Origin: Arcticibacter eurypsychrophilus
GTDB lineage: Bacteria > Bacteroidota > Bacteroidia > Sphingobacteriales > Sphingobacteriaceae
Assembly (NCBI RefSeq): GCF_001730525.1
Contig: NZ_MDFN01000001.1
Coordinates: forward strand, 248,001-312,000
Direction of reading: 5' to 3'
Length of the DNA stretch: 64,000 nucleotides
Shown here: positions 24,918 through 33,143 of the stretch, piece by piece
Numbering within the stretch: position 1 is the first letter of the stretch
How the letters are laid out: every line of letters begins with the position of its first letter
Position numbers and translations under genes: made by a program
The notes under the pieces: model-generated
Told to the model about the DNA's origin: nothing
The model's database searches: none
What the model saw: only the letters and a program-made list of their open reading frames with translations

Positions 24918-25919
24918 TTACAGTATAGTTTTTTTAAACCAATCTAAGTTCCATTGATCCATCCATTCTATTTTTACTTGACCTTCGATAAATTGAACAG
25001 GTAACCAAATATAACGGCTATCCATTAAATCTTTAGGATTCCATTTGTCAGCAATAAAAATAAATGCATCTTTTTTACCAACCAAAGGTAATACATATGT
25101 AGACTGGCCACCAAATGTCGATTTCGCATTCGGTCCTTTCATTGGATCACCCATAAGCTTCCACGGACCAAACAAATTATCAGCCATATGCACACTTGCT
25201 TCATTCGGTGCCCATCCTGTACATCCACTGGAAACTAAGTAATACCTCTTTTGATATTTAAAAATGGCAGGTGCCTCCCGTTGTCTTCTAAAGAGAAGTT
25301 TATCTTCTTTCGTTGCTTTAAGGTAATCATTTGTAAGCTTTGAAATACGCATATTCATATTTTCATCAGAAGAGTAGATATGGTATGCAGAACCGTCATC
25401 ATCTACAAATAAATTCATATCTCTGGACATGTTGCCATTCGGACGGAAGCTATCTACGAATTTATATGGACCAGTTACTTTATCACTTACTGCAACCCCT
25501 ACCTTTGCTGCAGCATACCCTTTTCCTTTTAATTCCAAATGAAACCACATCACATACTTACTCGTTTTCTTATTATAAATCACTTTCGGACGTTCTATAA
25601 GACAACCTTCCGTAATCTCACTTTCAGAATTCTTGTCCGGAGATAATGCAACACCTTCATATTTCCAGGCATACAAATCTTTAGACGAATACACTGTTAC
25701 TCCTTGAGAGACCTGCTTCCCTCTTTTTTCTCCAAACCAATAATACTTTTTATTGGCATAAAGTATCCCTCCGCCATGGGCATTGATCAATTGACCATCC
25801 GTATCATGCCAAAGTTCTGATGGCTTAAAACTTTTTTCCATTTTTTGCTGAGCATACGCAGAGGTCAAAGTAACCATTGCCCCCAGCATCATTAAAAAGC
25901 AAAGTGTGTGTTTTCTCAT
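24918..25919 (-). CDS. GH43 enzyme of exo-beta-1,3-galactanase type (GH43_24-like)
   Basis: A 333-residue secreted protein (signal ending 'TSAYAQ'). The N-terminus 'WHDTDGQLINAHGGGILYAN' and 'KYYWFGEKRG' are typical of the subfamily containing exo-beta-1,3-galactanases. The likely general acid is E215 in 'REAPAIFKY'. A Gln (Q272 in 'GGQSTYVL') stands where most GH43 families use other residues, as I recall for this subfamily, which lacks the usual Asp base. The substrate would be the beta-1,3-galactan backbone of type II arabinogalactan. It follows the MG2/TonB-plug gene by only 18 nt, and that spacer is a TG microsatellite. Confidence 0.86.
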   Translation of the reverse strand: MRKHTLCFLMMLGAMVTLTSAYAQQKMEKSFKPSELWHDTDGQLINAHGGGILYANKKYYWFGEKRGKQVSQGVTVYSSKDLYAWKYEGVALSPDKNSESEITEGCLIERPKVIYNKKTSKYVMWFHLELKGKGYAAAKVGVAVSDKVTGPYKFVDSFRPNGNMSRDMNLFVDDDGSAYHIYSSDENMNMRISKLTNDYLKATKEDKLLFRRQREAPAIFKYQKRYYLVSSGCTGWAPNEASVHMADNLFGPWKLMGDPMKGPNAKSTFGGQSTYVLPLVGKKDAFIFIADKWNPKDLMDSRYIWLPVQFIEGQVKIEWMDQWNLDWFKKTIL

Positions 25920-25920
25920 T

Positions 25921-25936
25921 TGTGTGTGTGTGTGTG
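25921..25936 (+). repeat. (TG)8 microsatellite in the leader of the GH43 gene
   Basis: Eight TG units (AC on the coding strand) fill almost the whole 18-nt spacer between the stop of the MG2/TonB-plug gene and the ATG of the GH43 gene. Slippage here would change the spacer and the translation-initiation context without touching either protein. Confidence 0.9.
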
Positions 25937-25937
25937 T

Positions 25938-28454
25938 TTACTTTTTTAATTTAAATTGTTGTCTCACTGATCCTAAATTGCCGTTCATATCGCTCCCTTC
26001 AATAATAACAGTATAATTACCCGGTTTATGTTTGTGATAAAAGCTAAGTTTTGCCTCCCCATTTAGATTAGTTAAAATAGAAGGTTCCCAAAAGGCCAAA
26101 GGATTAAAATCAGGCATTGAATCATCTTTTTCAATAAGGTACTTAGGATTATAAAATTTATGTGGCAAAGAAAAAGGAAGGACACGTATAACCTGCATAC
26201 CTGGCCGTTGCCTTATCGTTGGCCCACCACCACCATAAGTAGTAATCTCTACATATGCAGTATCACCCATTCTGAGCATACCACTTGTTCCACTACCTGA
26301 CGAAAGATTGGCGGCTCCTCGTTCAGGACTAAACCAATTCTGGTAAGTTTGCACATTTTTTATAGATGTCATTATTTCAATGCCTTTTACATTTTTAGCT
26401 TTAAAATCATTCAAGAAATTAATCTCAGGTGATTGTTCAACATAAAACGGATCGGTTCCATCGAACACTAATTTCAAAATTTTATTCCCAATTGCATAGC
26501 TATATATCCCAGGACCCCTGATTAATCTAAAGCCTTTTACTTGTTTTTGCAGCAGTTCCAGCAAAGTCATCTCAGGCACTTGTTTTAAATCCTTTTCATT
26601 AAATGTGATATCTGCATTCCCATCACCATTCTTATTTTTGGAGTTCTTTATAATTCTTTTACCAACCACGGTTACCTCGTCTAATGCATTTACTCCATTT
26701 ATGTTGTACCCAATAGTGTTCTTAAAAAAGTTATTTCTAATTGTATTAAATTTAAGTGCTCCTGTATCACTAGTGGCTAATGCATATTTTTCTAATTTAA
26801 AAATCTCTAGGCCGAGAGCTTTTTCTCCCTCTACCATGATCTTAACATTTGAATCCTTTCCCTTAGCATTTTTTGCCGTCAATAAATATGCTTCATTCTC
26901 CGATGGCGGGATATTTTTAAATGTAAAAGAGCCATCAGACTCAGTTAGTGTATCTAGAAACATCATCGGCTTTTTGGTATTTAACGCAATCAGCGCAGCT
27001 GACCTTGGCTTGCCTGTTAGTAGATTTATTGATTTTCCGCTAATAGTGAATTCCTTTTCTGGTTTAAATTTAGGTTCGGTAACTGGCTGCAGTATCTCTT
27101 CCCAACTATACCCTGTCCAGCCCTGAGTCAGCATGAGTAGATCTAAAGCCTTTTCCGAATCATCCGTATGACTCAAAAAATAAGCTGGATCTTCTATTTT
27201 TCCTTTGATATCAGCCTCCAAAAGAATACTACTAAGTAGATTAGATTGAAAAGAAGGTATACTTATTAAACTATCTACTGTTACTGCCATTGAAAAGACA
27301 CTTTCAACAGGATTACCCTCAGCATCTTTCACAGAAAAATCTATTAAAACGCTATCGCTGAATTCTTCATCCTTGAATTCAATATTCAGTGCGTCCTTTT
27401 TCTCAATATATACAGCCCGCTCATTTAGTGGCTGATATAAAGAATTAAAAAGAGTGAAACGAGCGACTCCAGAAGGAAACTGCGCCTTAGATACTAAAGA
27501 AACCACCTCTTTAATATTTTTGAAATTTATAGCCGCAGCATAACAAACCACTCCTCTTGACCGACCAATCAGATAATACATCTGTGTACTGATTTCATTT
27601 TTATTAATGATTACTTTTAAAGAATCTGAAAGTATATTTTGTACTCTTAAAACGATGCCATCCTCCTGTACATTAGGCAAATTAAACTTTTCTATATTAG
27701 CACCATTTCCACTCAATTCCGCATAATAGATCTCCCCTAATCCAGGTACTAAATCGAACGCGCCCATTCCTTTATAGCTCGATTCAAAAGTCAGTATTGG
27801 TTGTTTTTTTGAATTCAAGATACGTCCTTTAACTTCTTTGGCCCTTCCATCCTGTCCAAGTGCTTTAAATGCGACATGTGTGCTTAAACCAGCTACAAGT
27901 TTTCCTCCTTCAGGTAAAAATTGCAAATCAACCTCTGTATTCGTTATTGATCTCTCATTAGCAATCTGCCACTTTAATTGGTTATCAGAAACATCTGTAA
28001 TGAATAGCTTTTTCGTGAACACATAATCGCCCTTAAAATTCAGTATCCATTTTGTGTATGCACGCAAGGTGTAACTACCCACTGTCAAGTCTTTAGATTG
28101 GAGAGAAATGTTTCCCCATGCCATTCCGCCTATAACAGGAAACTTCATGCGCTGGACAACTGTATTAGTACCATCCACAAGTTCCGCATATAATATTCCA
28201 CTTTGATCTGACCATGTCAAAAATGGCCCTTGAAAAATATAAGCTCTGAACCAGATCGTATCATTAATAGAATAATAGGGTCTGTCTAGCTGTAAATACA
28301 GTTTTTCAACAGGTAATTTCTTATTTAAAGTATCGATTGCTTTCAGTATTATGGATACCTGATCTCCCTCAGATGCCTGTGAGTAAGCAAAAGTTGGAAA
28401 CACAAAACCTATTATCAGGAGAATCTGTAAAACAAAATAGGATTTATTTTTCAT
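25938..28454 (-). CDS. MG2-like protein with barrel-less TonB-plug domain
   Basis: About 838 residues from ATG 28454 (MKNKSYFVLQILLIIGFVFP, signal peptide ending 'TFAYSQA'); the longer frame to 28517 would bury the signal. The N-terminal half resembles macroglobulin MG2 modules ('PVEKLYLQLDRPYYSINDTI', 'SYTLRAYTKWILNFKGDYVF'). A carboxypeptidase-regulatory-like fold follows ('SGKSINLLTGKPRSAALIAL'), then a plug-like domain ('EVTVVGKRI', 'LLELLQKQVKGFRLIRGPGI') with no beta-barrel after it. Such proteins are common in Sphingobacteriaceae; their role is unknown. It starts a transcription unit after the terminator at 28598 and is followed by the exo-galactanase gene, so a role in substrate handling at the surface is possible. 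Confidence 0.82.
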   Translation of the reverse strand: MKNKSYFVLQILLIIGFVFPTFAYSQASEGDQVSIILKAIDTLNKKLPVEKLYLQLDRPYYSINDTIWFRAYIFQGPFLTWSDQSGILYAELVDGTNTVVQRMKFPVIGGMAWGNISLQSKDLTVGSYTLRAYTKWILNFKGDYVFTKKLFITDVSDNQLKWQIANERSITNTEVDLQFLPEGGKLVAGLSTHVAFKALGQDGRAKEVKGRILNSKKQPILTFESSYKGMGAFDLVPGLGEIYYAELSGNGANIEKFNLPNVQEDGIVLRVQNILSDSLKVIINKNEISTQMYYLIGRSRGVVCYAAAINFKNIKEVVSLVSKAQFPSGVARFTLFNSLYQPLNERAVYIEKKDALNIEFKDEEFSDSVLIDFSVKDAEGNPVESVFSMAVTVDSLISIPSFQSNLLSSILLEADIKGKIEDPAYFLSHTDDSEKALDLLMLTQGWTGYSWEEILQPVTEPKFKPEKEFTISGKSINLLTGKPRSAALIALNTKKPMMFLDTLTESDGSFTFKNIPPSENEAYLLTAKNAKGKDSNVKIMVEGEKALGLEIFKLEKYALATSDTGALKFNTIRNNFFKNTIGYNINGVNALDEVTVVGKRIIKNSKNKNGDGNADITFNEKDLKQVPEMTLLELLQKQVKGFRLIRGPGIYSYAIGNKILKLVFDGTDPFYVEQSPEINFLNDFKAKNVKGIEIMTSIKNVQTYQNWFSPERGAANLSSGSGTSGMLRMGDTAYVEITTYGGGGPTIRQRPGMQVIRVLPFSLPHKFYNPKYLIEKDDSMPDFNPLAFWEPSILTNLNGEAKLSFYHKHKPGNYTVIIEGSDMNGNLGSVRQQFKLKK

Positions 28455-28597
28455 AATAAGATAGGGATAAGTAAAATGGCTTATACATGAAAAAGTAGAG
28501 ACCTTATCAAGCTCCAATATCCATGGGAATTATCAATTTTCGGCGGATGTTACACTACTTCCTAAAGGCTTATATCCGAAGAATTATGGGCAGTAAA

Positions 28598-28641
28598 TTA
28601 AAAAATTACAGGGAGCTATTTTAGGCTTCCTGTAATTTTTT
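28598..28641 (-). terminator. Terminator after the susC1-susD1 operon
   Basis: AAAAATTACAGGgAGC pairs with GCTtCCTGTAATTTTT across a 7-nt loop (core about 28601-28640). T-runs occur on both sides, so it could work in either direction. It lies 17 nt past the stop of the DUF4998 gene and separates that operon from the MG2/TonB-plug gene. Confidence 0.85.
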
Positions 28642-28657
28642 ATGTATTTAAAACGAC

Positions 28658-29890
28658 TTAGTGATATACTATAGAGTAAAGCCTTACATTACCAATTTTA
28701 AGATATTGTCCCGTACTTGAATTTCCGCTAAGGTTTGCGCCAAAACCAATAGACACTTGTTGCGAAGATGCTAGAGTGAAGGTAAGTTTCTTAGTATCAA
28801 GTTTTGAAAAAGCAATAGATCTAGAAGTCATATTGGCTACATCCGGAAGAACAGCTCCAGCTGCTACTGAAATATACTTTGAACCACCAGAACTTTGTTC
28901 CATTGCATTTACTTCAAATGTATATGTTCCTGCTGGTAAAATAATAGTTTGATAAATTAATCCGTTTGGAACATTCACGAGACCCCAACCAGCTTCCATG
29001 GAAATTACACCAACACTGCTTTTAAATTCATATCCACCTACACCATTAAAATTTTTAACAGATGCGTTTGAGGTCCATCCGGCTAATATGCCCCAACGTG
29101 AACCATTCATTGCTGAAGCTGTTATTTTTGGACCGGCATTTACTAAATATGTACTTGTAATATCCGTTTTTATAAATCTAGGCACATAACGCTCTGTATA
29201 AGCAGTATAGAAAGTATCAATGCTTAAAGTATCTGGCAAAAATAAAGTACGATATCTAATTGATGTACTTAATTTAAAATTACTGAGTACTCGATTTGTA
29301 GACTCTATTGGGATCCTTATAGTCTGTTCGACATCATCATTATTTCTATAAATAACCTCGGTAGCAAAAACGCCACTCAAGCGATCCATACCACTAAAAT
29401 TAATCGTTGTTACACCAACTTCACTTGTAGTTGACTCATTAATACCTCTGTTTAATAAGGAAGCCTGATATATATCTCCGTAAACCCTCCCTGTTTTATA
29501 CACAGCAACTGATCTATTTCCCTCACCGTCAATAGTATAGATAACGAAATTCTGAACTCCTTCCTTCATATTTGGAATATAAAAGCTTAGCGTATCTACG
29601 TTATTTGTACGTGTTACCGGGATGACTATCGAATCAGCTTTATTTGTCCAATAAATCACGCACTTTTTTACTTTCGGATCAGCTATAAACAAACCTTTCA
29701 CAAGTACCCTATACTTTCCAGACATCACTTTGACTGAATCTAATTTGCCTGTATATTGGATTTCCCCACCAACAGCAAACTTTTTATAGTCATCAATTTT
29801 AGTGCAGGATGCAACTATCATTACAATTAATACCGGGAAAACAAGACCTATCCTTTGTTTAATCCAGCGATTTATATTAATAAATTTCAT
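28658..29890 (-). CDS. DUF4998/DUF5013 surface lipoprotein (PUL accessory)
   Basis: A 410-residue protein with a lipoprotein signal (VMIVAS-C, Cys29). Residues about 35-230 match DUF4998 ('GGEIQYTGKLDSVKVMSGKY', 'KKCVIYWTNKADSIVIPVTR', 'GVQNFVIYTIDGEGNRSV'). The C-terminal ~170 residues resemble DUF5013 ('YLVNAGPKITASAMNGSRWG', 'WTSNASVKN', 'PAGTYTFEVNAME'). Both domains are found in lipoproteins that follow SusD genes and probably bind glycans at the cell surface, a role like SusE or SusF. It is the last gene of the susC1 operon, 24 nt after the DUF4959 gene. Confidence 0.83.
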   Translation of the reverse strand: MKFININRWIKQRIGLVFPVLIVMIVASCTKIDDYKKFAVGGEIQYTGKLDSVKVMSGKYRVLVKGLFIADPKVKKCVIYWTNKADSIVIPVTRTNNVDTLSFYIPNMKEGVQNFVIYTIDGEGNRSVAVYKTGRVYGDIYQASLLNRGINESTTSEVGVTTINFSGMDRLSGVFATEVIYRNNDDVEQTIRIPIESTNRVLSNFKLSTSIRYRTLFLPDTLSIDTFYTAYTERYVPRFIKTDITSTYLVNAGPKITASAMNGSRWGILAGWTSNASVKNFNGVGGYEFKSSVGVISMEAGWGLVNVPNGLIYQTIILPAGTYTFEVNAMEQSSGGSKYISVAAGAVLPDVANMTSRSIAFSKLDTKKLTFTLASSQQVSIGFGANLSGNSSTGQYLKIGNVRLYSIVYH

Positions 29891-29914
29891 AATAATTCAA
29901 ATTTGATGTATAAC

Positions 29915-31108
29915 TTATCTAGGATCTCCATAAACCTGTACCTCTCCAATAGACATGAATGTTGTACCCTGCCAGTTTTCAAGATTTTTAATACGCAAGT
30001 ATCTTACTTTAGGTGCTCCTAAATCAAATGTATAATTAAGTCCTGCAGCTCCAATCGATACGTCCTCACTAGTATTAACACCATAAGCACTACCTGAAGG
30101 CTTCACTGATTCAAATGTTCCTAACTTCACCCAATTATTAAAGCTTCCATCAGCAGGCGGGCTATCGCTACCCCATACTTCGAATTTTTTAATATTACCA
30201 CCATAGAAATAGGTACGTCCATTTAAATACTCAGGATAATCCCAAATTACGATCCGACTAAGTGTGGACAATTTACCAATATCGAATGTGATCCACTGTT
30301 GAGATAGAACTGTTGAGCTCGTCATCAACATCCTGGGCCAATCTCTTGTATCTCCATCCCACAATCCAGCTATCGAAGTACTAGTATTTATACCAACATC
30401 AGTTGGTAAACTAACTGCCCGGTAACCAGATTTTGGAATGGTAGTTTCGTATAAAGGTTTAATGGTAGTAAAGAGCGTATCACTATAATTTAACCATCTA
30501 TCACGAATAGTGATAGCAAAATCATAATTAACCGTATCCATCCCCCTCAACGACTGATCAATTTGCTCAGCTGCAGTATAAATATTTCTGGATGTAGGTA
30601 TATATTTCCCGTTTGTTAATACAAGAATTTCAATGGCCAAATCAGCTTTTGTAGGATTGTCGGCAAGAAGTTTAACTCCTCCAAAATCCGCAGTTGAAGT
30701 TAAGCTCCTGAACACACCCCATACCGGGTTCTCTAAAGGGTGAACCTTAACTGAAACTGGAGCAGATACAATTTCGCTCCTATTAACTGCATAAAGTGAT
30801 ACTTCATGCTCATTAGTATCTCCAAATCCTTCAACGGTTAATGTATTACCATAATAAGATGCCTTAACTTCCATGACCCTTCCTGTGGCCAAAGTATAAA
30901 CAGCCTTTACATATAATAAGTCATTATCAACTGGAGGTGTATAATGTAAAATTGCATATGCCGGTCCATTAGTAACCGTTACGTTTGACACCACTCCTGG
31001 GGCTTTTGTATTGCTTTCCAGCGGGGTAAGCTTATCCTCTTTGCAGGCATACAGTAGCACTGCAAAAAACAACAACACAAAACACAGATTTAATTTATTT
31101 TTTTTCAT
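29915..31108 (-). CDS. DUF4959/DUF5126/DUF5000 surface lipoprotein (PUL accessory)
   Basis: A 397-residue protein with a lipobox (VLLYA-C, Cys22). It shows the usual trio: DUF4959 ('KAPGVVSNVTVTNGPAYAIL', 'NDLLYVKAVYTLATGRVMEV'), DUF5126 ('VWGVFRSLTSTADFGGVKLL', 'RDRWLNYSDTLFTTIKP'), and a C-terminal F5/8-type DUF5000 domain ('QQWITFDIGKLSTLSRIVIW', 'RYLRIKNLENWQGTTFMSIG'). The last is a discoidin-like carbohydrate-binding fold, so this is a probable surface glycan-binding protein. It lies 31 nt after susD1. Confidence 0.86.
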   Translation of the reverse strand: MKKNKLNLCFVLLFFAVLLYACKEDKLTPLESNTKAPGVVSNVTVTNGPAYAILHYTPPVDNDLLYVKAVYTLATGRVMEVKASYYGNTLTVEGFGDTNEHEVSLYAVNRSEIVSAPVSVKVHPLENPVWGVFRSLTSTADFGGVKLLADNPTKADLAIEILVLTNGKYIPTSRNIYTAAEQIDQSLRGMDTVNYDFAITIRDRWLNYSDTLFTTIKPLYETTIPKSGYRAVSLPTDVGINTSTSIAGLWDGDTRDWPRMLMTSSTVLSQQWITFDIGKLSTLSRIVIWDYPEYLNGRTYFYGGNIKKFEVWGSDSPPADGSFNNWVKLGTFESVKPSGSAYGVNTSEDVSIGAAGLNYTFDLGAPKVRYLRIKNLENWQGTTFMSIGEVQVYGDPR

Positions 31109-31139
31109 ATCTATACTAATTAAAATATATGTAACAAGC

Positions 31140-33110
31140 TTACCACCCTGGGTTTTGGATAAGGTTTGGGTTAACGGTTAAGTCGTAAGTTCTGATTGGC
31201 CACAAATAATCCCTTGGAGCAACAAAATTCTGAGAGTATATAGTCCTAACCCTGTAATAATCAGTTGTCGCCTGCTGAAATACACTCCAGCCTGTAATAG
31301 GTTGATTAAAGGAATCAGCAGCCTTTTTCCACCTTAGTATATCCCAAAAACGATTACCCTCAAAAGCAAGTTCAATACCTCTTTCCTGGTGAATAATTTC
31401 ACGCATCCCCTCTTTTGTCGTAAATTTTGTAGGATTTGTTGAATGAGCAGTCCAGGCATCTTGAAGATTTTGCAAGTCTGCTCTTCTACGTATCTTGTTC
31501 ACATACTCGTAAACTTCTTCACCTGGACCGTCACTTTCATTCAAAGCTTCCGCATACATCAAGTAAATATCCGATAAACGAACTTGAGGCCATGGATAAG
31601 TCTGATACGTAACACCACTTGAACTATTAGCCATATTCCAGTCTACAAGTTTCTTAATGTAGTATCCTGTCTCATTATAAAAACCTACATGAGTTGCACC
31701 TCCCAGTTGTGTATACTTACCTTCAATCGAATAAGTGCCTTCATCTGAATTGGTTGGACTATCATATTTATACCAAATTCCACCATCAAAGCTTAGATCA
31801 GCATAGAACCTAGGTTCGCGGTCAAAGTTTAAACGTGCTGTTTGGTATCCATCTTTTACATAAAAGCGTTCGCTTGTATTTGCTGTCCTTAAAGAATATT
31901 TATTCGAAAAATCGATATCCTTATCTTCATTTATAGGTACGCCATTACTGCTGTAAAACATTTCTGCAATTTTGAGAGGTGCAGCTAATTGCATTCTTGC
32001 ATCACCGCTGCCACCAGTAGATACCAATTTAGGCATGGCAACCCGTTGCATAAAATCAGCTCTGCTATTTGGATTTGCCCAAACATGCTCACTATTCCAA
32101 GGATCTGTCATTGCGCCTCTCAACTTTAACTGCAATAATGTGGTATCAGAAAGCTTGAATGTTGTTCCAGGAAATACATATAAACTAAATCCAGCAGTTT
32201 CCGATGCATCTATAGCAACTTTTGCGGCGTCCGCTGCGCTTTTCCATTTACCAGCGTCATAAGTAGGATTAAACAAATCAACCCCATCTTTATCTTTAAA
32301 ACCTGCATAATCTGAATTACCGTTAAACAGCGGACTGGCAGCCAACAATAAAAGCTTTGCTTTTATTGCCAAAGCAATTGGCTTTGTTATCCTTCCTAAT
32401 TCACTGTTTCTGTCTACAATAATTGATGGCAAGTCAACTACAGCTTCATCCAACAAAGTTGAAATATAAATCACACAGTCATCAAATGGCATTCTCTTAA
32501 CCCGAACTTCTTCTTCAGTTGCACTTACGTCAACGTTTTTGTCGACAAGAGGAATTGGCCCATACATGCGCAAAAGATAAAAATGATAATATGCCTTTAA
32601 AAATTTGACCTCTGCAATCCAACGCAAACGCTCGTCAGCTCTAAGGTCAAGCACCTTACTTTCATCTTGCACATTTTCCAAGAAAATATTACAATTACGG
32701 ATTCCTTTATATAAACCATAAAGATCACCACTTCCTCCACCCTGGTAGTTTCCATTCCATGCATTTAAGTAAGGATTAGCCGCACTTTGACCTCCTCTGG
32801 CCATTCTCCAACCATAAGAAAGTAATTCCCATTCTTGTGTTGGTATCCAAAGTTCATCTCCAGCAAGTAGACCAACATTATACAAAGGATCACCGTCTTT
32901 AGGCAGAAATGAATAGCAGGTAAACAGGTATTTTTCTGCTTCGGTACGCATTGTAAATGCATTATCTATAGTAGCCACATTATCGGGCACAATATCCAGG
33001 TATTTTTTGCAGGAAGGTAAAGTTAAAATAAGCCCCACAATTAAAGAAGAATATAAAATCCGCCTAATATTATTTTTTACTTTTATAATCAAAGTATTCC
33101 TGATTTTCAT
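31140..33110 (-). CDS. SusD-family nutrient-binding lipoprotein (pair 1)
   Basis: A 656-residue SusD homologue with a lipobox (LILTLPS-C, Cys34). SusD features: 'KKYLDIVPDN' at the mature N-terminus, TPR-like helices ('WIAEVKFLKAYYHFYLLRMY', 'GPIPLVDKNVD'), and the C-terminal 'EIIHQERGIELAFEGNRFWD', 'ILRWKKA' and 'DYLWPIRTYDLTVNPNLIQN'. It is longer than typical SusD. It forms the lid of the SusC1 pore on the outer membrane and captures oligosaccharides. Starts 33 nt after susC1; two accessory lipoprotein genes follow. Confidence 0.95.
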   Translation of the reverse strand: MKIRNTLIIKVKNNIRRILYSSLIVGLILTLPSCKKYLDIVPDNVATIDNAFTMRTEAEKYLFTCYSFLPKDGDPLYNVGLLAGDELWIPTQEWELLSYGWRMARGGQSAANPYLNAWNGNYQGGGSGDLYGLYKGIRNCNIFLENVQDESKVLDLRADERLRWIAEVKFLKAYYHFYLLRMYGPIPLVDKNVDVSATEEEVRVKRMPFDDCVIYISTLLDEAVVDLPSIIVDRNSELGRITKPIALAIKAKLLLLAASPLFNGNSDYAGFKDKDGVDLFNPTYDAGKWKSAADAAKVAIDASETAGFSLYVFPGTTFKLSDTTLLQLKLRGAMTDPWNSEHVWANPNSRADFMQRVAMPKLVSTGGSGDARMQLAAPLKIAEMFYSSNGVPINEDKDIDFSNKYSLRTANTSERFYVKDGYQTARLNFDREPRFYADLSFDGGIWYKYDSPTNSDEGTYSIEGKYTQLGGATHVGFYNETGYYIKKLVDWNMANSSSGVTYQTYPWPQVRLSDIYLMYAEALNESDGPGEEVYEYVNKIRRRADLQNLQDAWTAHSTNPTKFTTKEGMREIIHQERGIELAFEGNRFWDILRWKKAADSFNQPITGWSVFQQATTDYYRVRTIYSQNFVAPRDYLWPIRTYDLTVNPNLIQNPGW

Positions 33111-33143
33111 ATTATATCTTTTAAACTAATCTGTCGATGATTT

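Noticed and set aside
26605-27126. 173-codon plus-strand frame inside the MG2/TonB-plug gene
   Set aside because: It is a shadow of a well-supported minus-strand gene and its translation has no domain-like pattern.
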